DNA of 61,075 nt from Methylobacter sp. (lineage in GTDB: Bacteria > Pseudomonadota > Gammaproteobacteria > Methylococcales > Methylomonadaceae). Below are positions 44,993 to 54,476 of this stretch, one piece after another. Position numbers and translations under genes: made by a program. Position 1 is the first letter of the stretch; each line of letters begins with the position of its first letter. The stretch spans positions 1 to 61,075 of the forward strand of contig JAURYJ010000085.1 of NCBI GenBank assembly GCA_030653985.1. The letters run 5' to 3'. The notes beneath the pieces are model-generated. The model was not told the origin of the DNA and made no database searches. It was given only the letters and a program-made list of their open reading frames with translations.

Positions 44993-46072
44993 ATGTCACA
45001 GAAAATTTTAGATGTAGTAAAGCCCGGTGTTGTCACTGGCGATGACGTACAAAAAATCTTTGCGATTTGCAAAGAAAACAGCTTTGCCTTGCCTGCAGTC
45101 AATGTCATCAACACGGATTCGATCAATGCGGCGTTAGAAGCGGCAGCAAAAGTAAAATCGGCTATCGTTATCCAGTTTTCCAATGGCGGCGCAGCATTTG
45201 TTGCCGGTAAAGGCCTTAAGGCGGAAGGCCAGCAAGCCGCTATTTTGGGCGCTATTTCCGGTGCCCAACACGTACATGCTCTGGCTGAAGCTTATGGCGT
45301 ACCGGTTATTTTGCATACCGACCACGCCGCTAAAAAGCTGCTGCCTTGGATTGACGGCTTGTTAGATGCCGGTGAAAAACATTTTGCGGCAACCGGCAAG
45401 CCGTTATTCAGCTCGCACATGCTGGATTTGTCTGAAGAAAGCCTAAAAGAAAATATCGAAATCTGCGGCCAATATTTGGCGCGTATGTCAAAAATGGGTA
45501 TGACGCTGGAAATCGAACTAGGCTGCACCGGTGGTGAAGAAGATGGCGTTGACAACAGCGATATGGATCACTCATTGCTGTACACACAACCTGAAGATGT
45601 GGCTTATGCTTATGAAGAATTAAGCAAAATCAGCCCACGTTTTACGATTGCCGCTTCTTTCGGCAACGTTCACGGTGTTTACAAGCCGGGTAACGTTAAA
45701 TTGACGCCTAGCATTTTAGCTAACTCACAAAAATACGTCTCTGAAAAGTTAGGTGTTCCAACGAATACCTTGAATTTTGTCTTCCACGGCGGTTCAGGCT
45801 CAACACCAGAAGAAATCAAGGAATCAATCAGCTACGGCGTGATCAAGATGAACATTGATACCGACACCCAATGGGCAACTTGGGAAGGCATAATGAACTA
45901 CTACAAACAAAACGAAGGTTATTTGCAAGGCCAAATCGGTAACCCTGACGGTGACGACAAGCCTAACAAAAAATACTACGATCCACGCGTCTGGCAACGT
46001 GCCGGTGAAGTCGCGATGGCGGTTCGTTTAGAGCAAGCGTTTAAAGAATTGAACGCAGTGAATACGCTGTAA
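44993..46072 (+). CDS. fbaA: Class II fructose-bisphosphate aldolase
   Basis: The 359-residue zinc enzyme cleaves or makes fructose 1,6-bisphosphate in glycolysis, gluconeogenesis and the formaldehyde-fixing pathway. VILHTDHAAKKLLPW holds zinc ligands; ASFGNVHGVYKPGNVKL and VFHGGSGSTPEEI follow. An upstream TTG is less likely than the ATG at 44993, which has AGGA upstream and gives the exact E. coli length. A TATAAT hexamer lies at 44886-44891. It ends at an intrinsic terminator. Confidence 0.96.
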   Translation: MSQKILDVVKPGVVTGDDVQKIFAICKENSFALPAVNVINTDSINAALEAAAKVKSAIVIQFSNGGAAFVAGKGLKAEGQQAAILGAISGAQHVHALAEAYGVPVILHTDHAAKKLLPWIDGLLDAGEKHFAATGKPLFSSHMLDLSEESLKENIEICGQYLARMSKMGMTLEIELGCTGGEEDGVDNSDMDHSLLYTQPEDVAYAYEELSKISPRFTIAASFGNVHGVYKPGNVKLTPSILANSQKYVSEKLGVPTNTLNFVFHGGSGSTPEEIKESISYGVIKMNIDTDTQWATWEGIMNYYKQNEGYLQGQIGNPDGDDKPNKKYYDPRVWQRAGEVAMAVRLEQAFKELNAVNTL

Positions 46073-46090
46073 ACTGATTAGCTGAGTAAA

Positions 46091-46121
46091 AGGCCGGTGC
46101 AGCTGCATCGGCCTTTTTTTT
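46091..46121 (+). terminator. Rho-independent terminator after fbaA
   Basis: AGGCCGGTGC pairs with GCATCGGCCT (one G-T pair) and is followed by eight T residues. It begins 19 bases after the fbaA stop. Confidence 0.9.
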
Positions 46122-46138
46122 GCGTTGGAGGTGGCAAG

Positions 46139-46207
46139 ATGAGCAGCGAAAATATCAGCATGAGTGAGGTGTTGCTATGGGAGTTTGCTAAAACCCATGC
46201 GGCATAA
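46139..46207 (+). CDS. Possible 22-residue small protein
   Basis: ATG at 46139 has GGAGG seven bases upstream, a strong ribosome binding site. The 22-codon frame encodes MSSENISMSEVLLWEFAKTH then AA and a TAA stop. It sits between the fbaA terminator and ubiG. No family is known to me; it may also be a decayed gene fragment. Confidence 0.35.
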   Translation: MSSENISMSEVLLWEFAKTHAA

Positions 46208-46291
46208 AAAGCAGCTCAACAAAGAACAACACATGACGAATAACCTACTAATATAGTAGACTATATCAATCTCAGATTACGGTTTAATACC

Positions 46292-46999
46292 ATGACAGCA
46301 ACAGACAATGTACACCCGCACGAAATTCATAAGTTCGGCTCGATGGCGGAACGCTGGTGGGACACCCAGGGTGAATTCAAAACTCTGCACGATATTAACC
46401 CGCTACGACTTCAGTTTATTCAGCGTTATGCTGATATTGCAGGTTCTCGCATCGTTGATGTCGGTTGCGGCGGCGGCATTTTGACCGAAGGCCTGGCTAA
46501 ACACGGCGCTGATGCGTTGGGTATCGATCTGAGTGAAGACCTGATTGATATTGCCGATCTGCATGGACTTGAATCCGGCGTGACCGCGCATTATCAAAAA
46601 ATCAGCGCTGAAAATCTAGCCGAGCAGCAGCCGGAAAGCTTCGATCATGTGACTTGCATGGAAATGCTCGAACATGTGCCTGATCCCGGCTCAATCATCT
46701 CCGCTTGCGCCAGAATGGTTAAACCCGGCGGCATGGTGTTTTTCTCGACGCTCAATCGCAAACCCAAAGCGTATTTATTGGCTATCTTTGCAGCGGAATA
46801 CGTCCTGCAAATGTTGCCCAAAGGCACTCATGACTTTAAAACCTTTATCAAACCGTCGGAGTTATGCCAGTCGGCGCGCGCCGCAGGACTTGAATTGCAG
46901 GGTATGGTAGGGATTGAATACAATCCGTTCAGCAAACATTTCAGCCTGGGCAAAGACATAGACGTCAATTACATCGCTGCCTTTAAGCGGCCCGCATAA
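46292..46999 (+). CDS. ubiG: Ubiquinone biosynthesis O-methyltransferase
   Basis: UbiG (235 residues) methylates the ring hydroxyls of ubiquinone precursors. Features are KFGSMAERWWDTQGEFKTLH, the SAM motif IVDVGCGGGILTEGLAKHG, CMEMLEHVPDP and VKPGGMVFFSTLNRKPKAY. It starts a ubiG-gph-SDR series; the gph ATG is 4 bases after its stop. A palindrome ATATAGT-AG-ACTATAT at 46251-46266 lies upstream. Confidence 0.96.
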   Translation: MTATDNVHPHEIHKFGSMAERWWDTQGEFKTLHDINPLRLQFIQRYADIAGSRIVDVGCGGGILTEGLAKHGADALGIDLSEDLIDIADLHGLESGVTAHYQKISAENLAEQQPESFDHVTCMEMLEHVPDPGSIISACARMVKPGGMVFFSTLNRKPKAYLLAIFAAEYVLQMLPKGTHDFKTFIKPSELCQSARAAGLELQGMVGIEYNPFSKHFSLGKDIDVNYIAAFKRPA

Positions 47000-47002
47000 A
47001 AC

Positions 47003-47680
47003 ATGACAGCCGATTTCAAATTATCCTGCGTATTATTCGACCTTGACGGCACTCTGGTGGATACTGCGCCGGATTTGATTTCATGTTTGAACCGTGCGCT
47101 AAACGTTCACGGCTTTGATGTTGTTGTTCCTGAAATCATTAAACCGTTTATTTCGTACGGTGCGGCGGCCATGATTAACGCCAGCCAGCCTACGCTTGAC
47201 GATCAGTTAAAGGCCGATATTCTGGAAACCATGCTCACTCACTACCAGAACAATATTGCCGAACATACGGTTTTTTTCTCGGGTATGGCCGAGACGCTGG
47301 CTGCGATTGAAGCCCAAGGGCTTAAATGGGGCGTGGTCACCAACAAACGCAAACGCTTTACTAACCCGCTGATGGACGCGTTAAAACTGACCGAGCGCGC
47401 CGCCTGCATCGTCAGCGGTGATACCACTGCCAATCCCAAGCCGCATCCTGAACCGATGCTGCTGGCCTGCAAACAGGCGGATGTCGACCCGAAAGAGTGC
47501 GTCTATATCGGCGATGCGTTACATGACATTACCGCCGGAAAGAATGCGCAAATGAAAACCCTGGCCGCAGTTTACGGTTACATTAACCCCGGCGATACTC
47601 CGGAAACCTGGGGCGCTGATGCGTTAATCGAGTCCCCCGCTCAAATTTCAACCTGGATAGCCAAACTATCATGCCGCTAA
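47003..47680 (+). CDS. gph: Phosphoglycolate phosphatase (HAD family)
   Basis: The 225-residue HAD-like hydrolase begins VLFDLDGTLVDTAPDLISCL, with the nucleophile and acid aspartates. WGVVTNKRKRFTNPL is motif II/III and YIGDALHDITAGKNAQMK motif IV. It resembles Gph/MupP. Next to ubiG this pair is common in gammaproteobacteria; the actual substrate may be phosphoglycolate or MurNAc 6-phosphate. It overlaps the next gene by 10 bases. Confidence 0.9.
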   Translation: MTADFKLSCVLFDLDGTLVDTAPDLISCLNRALNVHGFDVVVPEIIKPFISYGAAAMINASQPTLDDQLKADILETMLTHYQNNIAEHTVFFSGMAETLAAIEAQGLKWGVVTNKRKRFTNPLMDALKLTERAACIVSGDTTANPKPHPEPMLLACKQADVDPKECVYIGDALHDITAGKNAQMKTLAAVYGYINPGDTPETWGADALIESPAQISTWIAKLSCR

Positions 47681-48399
47681 CAAATCAAGTCATTTTAATT
47701 ACCGGCGCGGGCGGAGGTCTTGGCAGTACCGCTGCTTTGGCATTAGCCAAACACGGTGCGCATATCATTTTGCTGGATAAAAACATCGCCAAACTGGAAG
47801 CGGTTTACGATGCGATTTTGACCATCAAAGCGCCAGAACCGGTCATTTATCCGTTCGATTTAGCGGGCGCCAATGAAAACGAGTATCAGGAATTGGCCGA
47901 TAAGATTGGTGAAAAATACGGTTCCCTGCAGGGCATTTTGCATTCGGCGGTGGAGTTCAGCGCCTTTTCTCCCATTGCCACACACAAAGCCAAAGACTGG
48001 GGGCATACTTTAAACGTTAACCTGAATGCACCTTTTCTGCTGTGCAGGGTGTTGTTGCCGGTACTGCAAAAGAGCGAGCATGCGTCTATCGTCTTCACCT
48101 CCGATTCCTCCGCCAGAAAGGCTCCGGCTTATGCAGGCGCGTACGGCGTGTCAAAAATAGCTCTGGAAGGTCTCGCTAACATCCTGGCCGAAGAGCATGA
48201 ATCATTCGGCAAAATCCGGGTGAATACCTTGATACCGGGGCCGATAGACTCCCCGTTAAGAAAACGAGCCTATCCGGCGGAAGATAAAAGCAAGTTGCCG
48301 GCGATGAAATCGCTGGCTCCCATTTATCTGTATTTGTTCGGCTCAGAAAGTCTAGGCATAACCGGCCAGGCTATCGATGCCCGAACCTTCTATTTATAA
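47671..48399 (+). CDS. YciK-like short-chain dehydrogenase
   Basis: The 242-residue protein is a classical SDR: ITGAGGGLGSTAALALAKHG (NAD(P)-binding), the catalytic Ser in VFTSDSSARKAPAY and Tyr-x-x-x-Lys as YAGAYGVSKIALEG. YciK-like proteins are close; the substrate is unknown. It overlaps gph, and a ubiG-gph-yciK order is seen in related bacteria. Confidence 0.9.
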   Translation: MPLTNQVILITGAGGGLGSTAALALAKHGAHIILLDKNIAKLEAVYDAILTIKAPEPVIYPFDLAGANENEYQELADKIGEKYGSLQGILHSAVEFSAFSPIATHKAKDWGHTLNVNLNAPFLLCRVLLPVLQKSEHASIVFTSDSSARKAPAYAGAYGVSKIALEGLANILAEEHESFGKIRVNTLIPGPIDSPLRKRAYPAEDKSKLPAMKSLAPIYLYLFGSESLGITGQAIDARTFYL

Positions 48400-48409
48400 C
48401 TAAATCATT

Positions 48410-48958
48410 ATGGCTGAAAGAGAAGACGTTGTTTTAACCCGAGATGTCAATATTGTTACCATTCCTGACGGTAATACCGACACGTTAAGCCAGGGTCAGA
48501 TAGTTACGATTCATCAGGCGCTTGGCGATAATTACACCGTGGTCACTGAACATGGGCATATGGTGCGCATTGCCGGGATCGATGCCGATGCCTTGGGCAA
48601 GGAATCGCATCAGCTGCAAACGCTGGTGTCGGAGACCGATGCGGCGGCGGTTGAACAAAACTGCTGGGAAGTGATGAAGACGGTTTACGATCCTGAAATC
48701 CCGGTCAATATTGTTGATCTTGGACTGGTTTATCAGTGCAAAGTAACCCCGGTAGATGAAGGCTTGAATGATGTTCATGTGATCATGACCCTGACTGCGC
48801 CAGGCTGTGGGATGGGGCCGGTTATCCAGAGCGACGTGGAAAAATGTATCCGCGCATTGCCCGGTGTCGATCATGTTAATGTCGAAGTGGTGCTTGACCC
48901 GCCCTGGTCGCGGGAAATGATGTCGGAAGTGGCGCAGTTGCAATTGGGATTGTATTAA
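48410..48958 (+). CDS. sufT: Putative Fe-S cluster assembly protein SufT
   Basis: This 182-residue MIP18/PaaD-like protein has YDPEIPVNIVDLGLVYQCKV and TLTAPGCGMGPVIQ with the conserved cysteine. An N-terminal extension of ~75 residues matches SufT. It matures Fe-S proteins. No other suf gene is present in the window. It lies 10 bases after the SDR gene and may be co-transcribed. Confidence 0.9.
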   Translation: MAEREDVVLTRDVNIVTIPDGNTDTLSQGQIVTIHQALGDNYTVVTEHGHMVRIAGIDADALGKESHQLQTLVSETDAAAVEQNCWEVMKTVYDPEIPVNIVDLGLVYQCKVTPVDEGLNDVHVIMTLTAPGCGMGPVIQSDVEKCIRALPGVDHVNVEVVLDPPWSREMMSEVAQLQLGLY

Positions 48959-49003
48959 AGTTAGCTCAGAAATAACAAGAATTAGAATTTGGGTGAAAAC
49001 AGG

Positions 49004-49654
49004 ATGATCACTTTTAAAGAAATTAATTTGCAAGTCGGTTCGCGTCTGCAAATGGCGTTGCGACATGGTTCCGTTGATACCATATATTATACGCAGTTTA
49101 TCGGTTACTTAGATGGGCAATACCTCATCATAAAAACCCCTTTTGAGAACGGGCTTTCCGTTCAAATGCAGCTAGATGAGCAGGTTACCTTACGGATATT
49201 ATCTGGAGTAGATGTTTTTACGTTAATTTGCAGGATTAAAACCATCTTTAGAGCCCCGCATCATTATATTCACCTCAGCTTTCCCACCGATATTAAAGCC
49301 ATCGCTCTACGTGCTGCGCTCAGAGCCAAAGTCAATTTACCGGTGCAGATCAATGGCGTAGCTGGGGCTGGCATTATTACCGATATTAGCGTTACAGGCG
49401 CGGCGATAACGGTTAATAAGGTACTGGGAGAGCTTAATACCGAGGTTTTACTTTCTTTCGACTTCCCTATAAAACCGACCAATCAGAGTGCGCATATTGA
49501 TACTAGCGCGATGATTCGCAGTGTTCAAGAGTTGCCCAACAAGAATAAAGACGCGCCGCCCAGGTTTTCGCATGGGATTTTGTTTCAAGAGATTGATCCT
49601 ACCAGCCAAGTGATGCTGTTAAACCTCGTCTATGAATCGATGAACAGGTTGTAG
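49004..49654 (+). CDS. YcgR-like PilZ domain protein
   Basis: The 216-residue protein has a YcgR-like N-terminal domain and a C-terminal PilZ domain. The c-di-GMP binding motifs show as LRAALRAKVNLPV (RxxxR) and TDISVTGAAI (D/N-x-S-x-x-G). It should bind c-di-GMP, perhaps made by the GGDEF/EAL enzyme at 20.9 kb, and act on motility or secretion. The ATG at 49004 is used; an upstream TTG would add five residues. Confidence 0.85.
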   Translation: MITFKEINLQVGSRLQMALRHGSVDTIYYTQFIGYLDGQYLIIKTPFENGLSVQMQLDEQVTLRILSGVDVFTLICRIKTIFRAPHHYIHLSFPTDIKAIALRAALRAKVNLPVQINGVAGAGIITDISVTGAAITVNKVLGELNTEVLLSFDFPIKPTNQSAHIDTSAMIRSVQELPNKNKDAPPRFSHGILFQEIDPTSQVMLLNLVYESMNRL

Positions 49655-49796
49655 TTGATGTCTGTTCAGGCGTGATTAGCCTCCAAGCTGGGGCACACGG
49701 TATACAGGGTCTTTTGAAAATGGCATGCGATAGCCTATATGACTATGGGTTAGCATTAATTTTATCCAATAAAACGCTCCGGCATCTAGAAATAAA

Positions 49797-50762
49797 ATGT
49801 GGATGGCACAAGAAAAAATCCTACGCGAATACGGCTTGCCCTGGCCTGATTACGAACTGCTTGATGCGGGTGACGGCAAGAAACTGGAGCGATGGGGACA
49901 GGTCATTACCATCCGCCCGGAAATTCAAGCCAATTTCAAGTCGGGGTGGCCTTACGCCCAATGGCAGACGATGGCGCATTGGGAATTTGAAGAGCAATCT
50001 TCAACCCAAGGCCGTTGGCTTAACATCAAGCCGCATTCGCCTGAGCAGTGGCTTATTTCTTACGGAAACGTAAACTTCAGCTTAAAACTAACCAAATTCA
50101 AGCATGTGGGCCTGTTCCCGGAACAACAGGCAAACTGGCGTTTTATTAAAGAACAGGTTAGCGCCGGTCAGAAGATCTTGAATTTATTTGCCTACACCGG
50201 CGCGGCATCGTTGGTTGCCCGCGATAATGGTGCGGAAGTCGTGCATGTGGACTCAGTCAAACAGCTGCTTACCTGGGCCAACGAGAATAGGCAGCGCACC
50301 ACTGCAGGGACAGATATTTTGCTCCATGCAGAATCGGCATCCCCGGCATCCCTGTGGGTTATGCCGGAGGTAGAGCCATGCATGGAACAATTGCCGAGTA
50401 GCCTTTCCGACATCAAATGGGTGCATGAGGATGCGTTAAAATTCGCCCGGCGCGAATTGAAACGTGGCAAACAATATGACGGCATCATCATGGACCCACC
50501 CGCCTGGGGGTTGGGCGCCAAAGGCGAAAAATGGAAGTTGGAAAATCACCTGCCCGGTTTGGTAGAAACAGCGTATGGACTGATGAATCCGGGCGCTTTT
50601 TTAATTGTTAACACCTACTCGCCTAAAGTGGAACTGACCGATTTGGCAAACATTGCCGAGCAGTATTTTTCCGCACATCAACTGGAAATAAAACAACTGT
50701 GGATGCCGACAAAAACCGGCAAGGAGCTGTATTGCGGCAATTTATTACGGGCGATCAAGTAA
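49797..50762 (+). CDS. RlmI/RlmK-like SAM methyltransferase with an in-frame repeat insertion
   Basis: This 321-residue protein resembles the SAM domain of RlmI-type enzymes. Core motifs are ILNLFAYTGAASLVA (motif I), GIIMDPPAWGLGAKGEK (motif IV) and LIVNTYSPK. A ~38-residue segment (residues ~165-202) with no place in the core fold breaks the region between WANENRQ and IKWVHEDALKF. It is encoded by the dispersed repeat shared with prlC. The frame is intact, so the protein may still fold. Start ATG at 49797 lacks a good ribosome binding site; the ATG at 49803 is possible. Confidence 0.85.
   Translation: MWMAQEKILREYGLPWPDYELLDAGDGKKLERWGQVITIRPEIQANFKSGWPYAQWQTMAHWEFEEQSSTQGRWLNIKPHSPEQWLISYGNVNFSLKLTKFKHVGLFPEQQANWRFIKEQVSAGQKILNLFAYTGAASLVARDNGAEVVHVDSVKQLLTWANENRQRTTAGTDILLHAESASPASLWVMPEVEPCMEQLPSSLSDIKWVHEDALKFARRELKRGKQYDGIIMDPPAWGLGAKGEKWKLENHLPGLVETAYGLMNPGAFLIVNTYSPKVELTDLANIAEQYFSAHQLEIKQLWMPTKTGKELYCGNLLRAIK
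50289..50402 (+). repeat. In-frame dispersed repeat inside the methyltransferase gene
   Basis: This ~114-bp segment encodes residues ~165-202. Its core 50366-50398, starting GGAGGTAGAGCCATGC, matches 54317-54348 in prlC at 29 or more of 33 positions with one indel. The surrounding sequence has ATGCCGGAGG/GGCATCCCCGG short repeats. It adds residues without shifting the frame. Confidence 0.75.
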
Positions 50763-50923
50763 GGCTATTCTGACTGTGGGTATCGGTAAAATGGTAGGCG
50801 ATGCCTACAGGACTCGCTGCTCGATTGCAACCGGCACAGATTCTGTGCGCTCAGCCATCAAATAATAGCTCACGGATCACCCATTCGGGCGGCCAGTTCA
50901 TCAGATTGCACTCTCTCCCACCG

Positions 50924-52384
50924 CTAAAACAAACTATCCCACATCTCATCCACTTTCTTGATCACCTCGGGCGACATCACGATCGTTCTGCCCCATTCCC
51001 GGTTGGTTTCCCCCAGCCATTTATTGGTCGCGTCAAACCCTACTTTGGAGCCTAAACCTGAAACCGGGGAGGCGAAATCGAGATAATCTATTGGCGTGTT
51101 TTCGAGGATGGTTAAGTCTCTGACCGGATCCATGCGGGTGGTTATCGCCCAGATGACGTCCTGCCAATTGCGCACATCAATATCGTCATCAACCACAATC
51201 ACAAACTTGGTGTACATGAACTGGCGCAGGAATGACCAAGTCCCCAGCATGACCCGTTTGGCGTGACCGGGATATTGCTTTTTCATGCTGATGACGGCCA
51301 TGCGGTAGGAACAACCTTCCGGCGGCAGGTAAAAATCGATAATTTCCGGGAATTGCTTTTGCAAAATGGGCACGAACACTTCATTTAATGCCACGCCCAG
51401 AATGGCCGGTTCGTCGGGTGGCTTGCCGGTGTAGGTGCTGTGATAAATCGGCGCTTGGCGCTGGGTGATTCGTTCGATAGTGAATACCGGAAAATCAGCG
51501 ACCTCATTGTAATAGCCGGTATGGTCGCCGTAAGGGCCTTCCGGCGCGAATTCGCCGGGATAAATAAAGCCTTCCAGCACGATTTCAGCGCTGGCCGGAA
51601 CCTGCAAATCGTTAAGCAGCGATTTGGCGACTTCGGTTTTGCTGCCGCGCAATAAACCGGCAAACGCGTATTCGGACAGGGAGTCCGGCACCGGCGTGAC
51701 GGCAGCCAATATGGTGGCAGGATCAGCGCCTAAAGCGACAGAAACAGGGAAGGGCTGGCCAGGATGAGCGGCCTGGAATTCCTTGAAATCCAGTGCGCCG
51801 CCCCGGTGTGCCAGCCAGCGCATGATGACTTTGTTTTTGGCGATGACCTGCAGGCGATAGATGCCGAGATTCTGCCGTTCCTTATTCGGGCCTTTGGTAA
51901 TGACCAGCGGCCAGGTAATTAAGGGCGCGGCATCTTCCGGCCAGCAGGTCTGGATAGGGTAAGCGCCCAGATCGATTTCATCGCCTGCTCTTACCAGTTC
52001 TTGACAAGGCGGGGAGCTGATTAATTTAGGTGCCATATTCAACACTTGCTTGAATAGTGGGAATTTCTCCCACGCATCCTTCATGCCTTTTGGCGGTTCG
52101 GGTTCTTTTAGGTAAGCCAGTAGCTCGCCGATACCGCGTAACTCGGTGACTGAGTCTGCGCCCATACCCATTGCGACCCGACGCGGCGTACCAAAAAGGT
52201 TGGCCAGTACTGGAATATTGGCGCCTTTGGGATTTTCAAACAGCAATGCGGGGCCGCCCTGTTTTAAGGTGCGGTCGCAAATTTCGGTCATTTCCAGGTA
52301 GGGGTCGACTTCAACAGTGATGCGCTTGAGTTCTCCTTGTTTTTCCAGCTGTTTGATAAAGTCGCGCAGGTCTTTGTATTTCAT
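50924..52384 (-). CDS. ubiD: UbiD-type 3-octaprenyl-4-hydroxybenzoate decarboxylase
   Basis: The 486-residue protein is a UbiD family prenylated-FMN decarboxylase acting in ubiquinone synthesis. Typical regions are [55 protein letters not shown] and [17 protein letters not shown]. It overlaps prlC by 4 bases (ATGA), so they are coupled. UbiG at 46.3 kb is in the same pathway. Confidence 0.95.
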   Translation of the reverse strand: MKYKDLRDFIKQLEKQGELKRITVEVDPYLEMTEICDRTLKQGGPALLFENPKGANIPVLANLFGTPRRVAMGMGADSVTELRGIGELLAYLKEPEPPKGMKDAWEKFPLFKQVLNMAPKLISSPPCQELVRAGDEIDLGAYPIQTCWPEDAAPLITWPLVITKGPNKERQNLGIYRLQVIAKNKVIMRWLAHRGGALDFKEFQAAHPGQPFPVSVALGADPATILAAVTPVPDSLSEYAFAGLLRGSKTEVAKSLLNDLQVPASAEIVLEGFIYPGEFAPEGPYGDHTGYYNEVADFPVFTIERITQRQAPIYHSTYTGKPPDEPAILGVALNEVFVPILQKQFPEIIDFYLPPEGCSYRMAVISMKKQYPGHAKRVMLGTWSFLRQFMYTKFVIVVDDDIDVRNWQDVIWAITTRMDPVRDLTILENTPIDYLDFASPVSGLGSKVGFDATNKWLGETNREWGRTIVMSPEVIKKVDEMWDSLF

Positions 52385-54468
52385 GCCGTTATGCCGTTAT
52401 GTCTGAGCAAGGCGTCAATAGTGGGTTTACGGCCGCGGAAGTTGATAAATAATGCCATCGCGTTCTCGCTGCCGCCTTTTTCAAGAATGTTGGTCAAAAA
52501 GGCTTGGCCGGTTTCCTGGTCGAAAATGCCTTTTTCTTCAAACAGCGAAAACGCGTCGCTGGATAATACTTCCGCCCATTTGTAGCTGTAATAACCTGCC
52601 GCATAACCGCCGGCAAAAATATGCGAGAAGCTGTGGGCAAAGCGGTTGAATTTAGGCGGAGAAACAACGGCAACCTGCTCCCTGACTTGTTCCAGCGTTT
52701 CATAGATGCGGCCGCCTTTCTCAGGGTCGTAGTCCCGGTGAATCCTGAAATCAAACAGGCTGAATTCCAGTTGCCTGACCATGATCATGCCGGCCTGAAA
52801 GTTTTTTGCCGCGATCATCTTATCAAACAAGGCATCCGGCAGTTTTTCGTCGGTCTGATAATGGCCGGATATCAGCGCCAGTGCTTCTTTTTCCCAACAC
52901 CAGTTTTCCATGAACTGACTGGGCAGTTCGACTGCATCCCATTCCACGCCGTTAATGCCGGAGACGCCCAGATGATCCACCTGGGTGAGCATGTGGTGCA
53001 GGCCGTGACCGAACTCATGGAACAAGGTGGTAACGTCGTCATGCGTCAGCAATGCCGGTTGGTCTCCATGAGGCGGAGTAAAGTTGCAGGTCAGATAGGC
53101 GACTGGAGTTTGAATGGTATCGTCAAATCGCTTACGGCCTACGCAATCATCCATCCAGGCGCCGCCGCGTTTTTTGGCGCGGGCATAAAGGTCGAGATAA
53201 AACTGGCCGCGCAGTGATCCGGCCTGGTCATGGATTTGGAAAAAACGCACATCGGGATGATAACTGTCAAAATCGCTGATTTCTGCTATTTGCAAACCGT
53301 ACAATTTTTCGACGATGGCAAACAGTCCGGGCAACACACGGGTGATCGGAAAATAGGTTTTCACTTCTTCTTGCGACAATTGGTAAAAATGTTGGCGCAT
53401 TTTTTCCGAAAAATAGCCCATATCCCAGGATTGCAGGTCGTTAATGCCGTAGTGTTGGTTGGCGAATTTACGCAGTTCGGCCAGGTCTTTGCGTGCATGT
53501 CGCCAGGATTTGTCGGCCAAATCTTCGAGAAAATCGGTTACGTCATCCGGCTTTTCAGCCATTTTGGTTGCCAGCGACAGTTCCGCGTAATTAGCAAAGC
53601 CCAGCAAACGGGCTTTTTCATGGCGTAAGGCCAGGATTTTTTCCATGTTTTCACTGTTGTCCCACTGGTCTGCATGAGGGCCTAGTTCGGAAGCGCGGGT
53701 GGCGAAGGCTTCGTAGTGCTCTCGACGCAATTCGCGGTTATCGGCGTAAGTCATTACCGAAATATAGGATGGGAATTGCAGCGTGATCATCCAGCCGTTT
53801 TCGTCGTGACTTGCCGCAGTCTGTTTGGCCTGAGCCAATGCCGATTCAGGCAGTCCGGCCAGATCCTGTTCGTCCCTGATGAGCTTGCTCCAGGCATTGG
53901 TTGCATCCAGCAGGTTTTCTTCATAACTGCTGGCAAGAGCGGATAATTCCTGGCTGATGTCCTTGTAACGCTGTTGTTTTTCCTTGTCCAGATCGATGCC
54001 GGACAATTTGAAATCTCTTAGGGCGTTGCGGATGATTTTTTGCTGGGCGGTGTCCAGTGTCGCAAATTCGTCACTGTCGGCAATAAAACGATAGGCTTTA
54101 AACAAGGCTTCGTTTTGTCCCATTTCAGTAGAATAGGCGCTGAGTTTAGGCAGGCAGGCGTTGTAGGCGTCACGCAGATCATCACTGTTGACCACCGAAT
54201 TCATGTGGCTGACCGGAGACCAGGCTTTGTTGAGCTTATCGTCTATATCTTCCAAGGGTTCGATCAGGTTTTTCCAGGTGTAGTATTGTGTGGCTTGAAC
54301 GACTTGCATGGATGCAGGAGGTAGAGCAATGCCGGAGCAATTGCCGAGATGCTGTTCGACGGACGAACGGGCTTCGGTCAATAATTGATCGATAGCAGGG
54401 ACTATGTGTTCCGGTTTTATTTGGGAAAACAGCGGCAGGGTGGAGCTGGCTAATAAAGGATTGTTCAT
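52381..54468 (-). CDS. prlC: Oligopeptidase A (M3 metallopeptidase)
   Basis: PrlC/OpdA (695 residues) degrades signal peptides and oligopeptides in the cytoplasm. The zinc site [11 protein letters not shown] is followed by [17 protein letters not shown]. Residues ~40-57 ([15 protein letters not shown]) lie at the repeat shared with the methyltransferase gene and probably represent an insertion before [13 protein letters not shown]; the total is about 15 residues above the usual ~680. It overlaps ubiD. Confidence 0.96.
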   Translation of the reverse strand: MNNPLLASSTLPLFSQIKPEHIVPAIDQLLTEARSSVEQHLGNCSGIALPPASMQVVQATQYYTWKNLIEPLEDIDDKLNKAWSPVSHMNSVVNSDDLRDAYNACLPKLSAYSTEMGQNEALFKAYRFIADSDEFATLDTAQQKIIRNALRDFKLSGIDLDKEKQQRYKDISQELSALASSYEENLLDATNAWSKLIRDEQDLAGLPESALAQAKQTAASHDENGWMITLQFPSYISVMTYADNRELRREHYEAFATRASELGPHADQWDNSENMEKILALRHEKARLLGFANYAELSLATKMAEKPDDVTDFLEDLADKSWRHARKDLAELRKFANQHYGINDLQSWDMGYFSEKMRQHFYQLSQEEVKTYFPITRVLPGLFAIVEKLYGLQIAEISDFDSYHPDVRFFQIHDQAGSLRGQFYLDLYARAKKRGGAWMDDCVGRKRFDDTIQTPVAYLTCNFTPPHGDQPALLTHDDVTTLFHEFGHGLHHMLTQVDHLGVSGINGVEWDAVELPSQFMENWCWEKEALALISGHYQTDEKLPDALFDKMIAAKNFQAGMIMVRQLEFSLFDFRIHRDYDPEKGGRIYETLEQVREQVAVVSPPKFNRFAHSFSHIFAGGYAAGYYSYKWAEVLSSDAFSLFEEKGIFDQETGQAFLTNILEKGGSENAMALFINFRGRKPTIDALLRHNGITA
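54301..54351 (-). repeat. In-frame dispersed repeat inside prlC
   Basis: The + strand carries GGAGGTAGAGCAATGCC and runs to TTGCCGAG (54317-54348), matching 50366-50398. It is read as coding on the minus strand here and on the plus strand in the other gene, so the same DNA encodes different residues. Confidence 0.75.
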
Positions 54469-54476
54469 AAGTGGTA

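Noticed and set aside
48485..49066. 193-codon minus-strand ORF
   Set aside because: It covers sufT, which has clear family motifs on the other strand.
49672..50073. 133-codon ORF before the methyltransferase
   Set aside because: It overlaps the methyltransferase in another frame and has no recognised domain.
52621..53217. 198-codon plus-strand ORF
   Set aside because: It is opposite prlC, whose zinc-site reading frame is certain.
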